Assembly (NCBI RefSeq): GCF_010672525.1
Contig: NZ_JAAHGH010000044.1
Location: 1-54,062, forward strand
Direction: 5' to 3'
DNA: 54,062 bases
Source: Okeania sp. SIO2B3
Lineage (GTDB): Bacteria > Cyanobacteriota > Cyanobacteriia > Cyanobacteriales > Microcoleaceae
The notes under the pieces are model-generated. The model did not search any database, had not been told where the DNA came from, and worked only from the letters and a program-made list of their open reading frames with translations. The position numbers were made by a program, and so were the translations under genes. Positions 51,436 through 54,062 of the stretch are shown one piece after another (position 1 is the first letter of the stretch; every line of letters starts with the position of its first letter).

Positions 51436-51795
51436 AGTATCTACCAACACGGTTACTGCTGCTACCGCAATTAACATTTCATCATTTTTATCTTCCAACT
51501 CAGCGATCGCCCGACCCTGGACTACCATACCTCCATCTTCAATAGTAATACTTTTCTGGCCAAAAGGCAATACTGCCAAAACCTCTTCTACCTTCACCTC
51601 TTCTGGGTAAGGTACAGCTACCTGTACTTCTACAATCATTTCATTGGGGTGACTTAAACCTGCTACTTCCCAGACTCCGGGTAAAGCATTATGAGCGATC
51701 GCATTTCTGACAGCTCTAGCTGCAGCTACTGTTGGCTCCTGGCCATGCTGGTCTATCCCCATACCCATTTCAATAATTAAACGTTTTCTAGCCAT
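51433..51795 (-). CDS. Lin0512 family protein
   Basis: 120 aa soluble protein: MARKRLIIEMGMGIDQHGQEPTVAAARAVRNAIAHNALPG, then VEVQVAVPYPEEVKVEEVLAVLPFG and DGGMVVQGRAIAEL. This pattern fits the Lin0512/TIGR02058 family of unknown function, which is small and widespread in cyanobacteria. The last codon is followed by TGA, which is provided by the TTGACA of the adjacent IS-type end, so the natural C-terminus may have been slightly changed. Confidence 0.8.
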   Translation of the reverse strand: MARKRLIIEMGMGIDQHGQEPTVAAARAVRNAIAHNALPGVWEVAGLSHPNEMIVEVQVAVPYPEEVKVEEVLAVLPFGQKSITIEDGGMVVQGRAIAELEDKNDEMLIAVAAVTVLVDT

Positions 51796-51913
51796 AACTA
51801 CCCAAAATTAACTACAATTTTTTCAAAATCAGGACTTACGCATTACCGCTACATATAGTGTATTATTTGTCATTATTGCTGATATAAAAACTATGATTGG
51901 TGCAATTGCGTAA

Positions 51914-52092
51914 TATCATGTCCGGTTGAACAGTGATAAATAACTACGGAGTCCTCAGGAGTCAACCCACCCCTCGCCCCTCCCCCTCCCAACCCACCCC
52001 TAACCCCTCCCAGGAGGGGAGGGGAACTAAGGAGGGAAGAAAGAGGAGTTGAAGGAGAAAGTTTTTTTATAACTAATTATCTGGACATGATA
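51914..52092. mobile_element. TATCATGTCC element, intact copy with TAA target duplication
   Basis: TATCATGTCCGG at the left and TCTGGACATGATA at the right; TAA lies directly outside both (51911-51913 and 52093-52095). The interior has TTGAACAGTGATAAATAAC, two incomplete GC-rich units in tandem (51964-52025) and GTTTTTTTATAACTAATTAT. Length 179 bases, no ORF. Confidence 0.85.
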
Positions 52093-52254
52093 TAAGTCCT
52101 GAAAATAATAGAATTACCAGGAATTTCCCAGTAATTCTATTATCCTATCAAGGTAAAACTATAAGCTCTATAGTCTTTTGTTAGTTCTAATTCAAAAGCC
52201 TTGAGCAATTTAGCACTCAGCAAACAGCTTAGATTGGCCTTAGAAATTTCAACC

Positions 52255-52291
52255 CAAGCTGAAAGCTGAAAGCTGACAGCTGACAGCTAAA
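52255..52291. repeat. AGCTGAA/AGCTGAC heptamer tract
   Basis: CTGAAAGCTGAAAGCTGACAGCTGACAGC lies directly after the stop of the RTX gene. It resembles the arms of the TAGCTATCAGC palindromic family but has no partner. Confidence 0.5.

Positions 52292-54062
<1,771 letters not shown>

Overview
The window reads as chromosome of a low-GC filamentous cyanobacterium. The evidence is scattered GCGATCGC (HIP1) sites, an apcE phycobilisome linker, the cyanobacterial atpI-B-E-b'-F-H-A-gamma order with a duplicated b subunit, a complete mycosporine (UV sunscreen) gene set, and many long AT-rich spacers full of small repeats. The overall look resembles marine Oscillatoriales such as Trichodesmium, Okeania or Lyngbya; that genus-level guess is inference.

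Layout. 1-9217 (+): the end of the ribosomal superoperon (secY 3' end, adk, infA, rpmJ, rpsM, rpsK, rpoA, rplQ, truA, rplM, rpsI, rpmE), then prfA and a conserved hypothetical gene. 9466-10323 (-): a pentapeptide-repeat protein. 10324-12676: a 2.35 kb gene-free stretch with dispersed repeats and a candidate structured RNA. 12677-23078 (+): mycosporine-like amino acid (MAA) locus with mysA (DDGS), mysB (O-methyltransferase), panD (aspartate decarboxylase), mysC (ATP-grasp), two tandem PutP-type sodium symporters, a decayed insertion carrying a symporter fragment, then mysD (D-Ala-D-Ala ligase-like). 23100-26900: a mobile-DNA zone with a TnpB 3' fragment and its guide-RNA-like end, aroE (-), a truncated small helix-turn-helix gene, a second guide-RNA-like end, and a DDE transposase fragment beside an array of terminal repeats. 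27042-34017 (-): ATP synthase F0 plus delta, alpha and gamma. 34383-35579 (-): a methyltransferase. 36041-37165 (+): a wrecked DUF262-HNH (GmrSD-like) defence gene split by a small element. 38652-41393 (+): apcE. 42305-48513: a membrane protein, a 2Fe-2S ferredoxin, a small conserved protein, a DUF3326 protein, a CPBP protease and an M14 metallopeptidase. 49007-51795: a zinc-ribbon protein, a Tn3 transposase scrap and a Lin0512-family protein. 52292 to the window end (-): a large RTX protein with a Glu-Pro repeat linker.

How the genes fit together. mysA and mysB make 4-deoxygadusol, mysC adds an amino acid (normally glycine) and mysD adds a second one. The panD gene and the Na+/solute symporters lie between these steps on the same strand, which raises the possibility that beta-alanine or an imported zwitterion is used as a building block. 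This is inference; panD could simply serve CoA synthesis.

The spacers carry at least six distinguishable families of small non-coding mobile elements. One has a 12-bp terminal inverted repeat beginning TATCATGTCC and makes 3-bp TNA target duplications, with a nested copy inside another copy. Another consists of solitary IS200/IS605 ends that resemble TnpB guide RNAs. Repeats or hairpins occupy several gaps of the ATP synthase operon, one element splits the DUF262 gene, and one element end supplies the stop codon of the Lin0512 gene.
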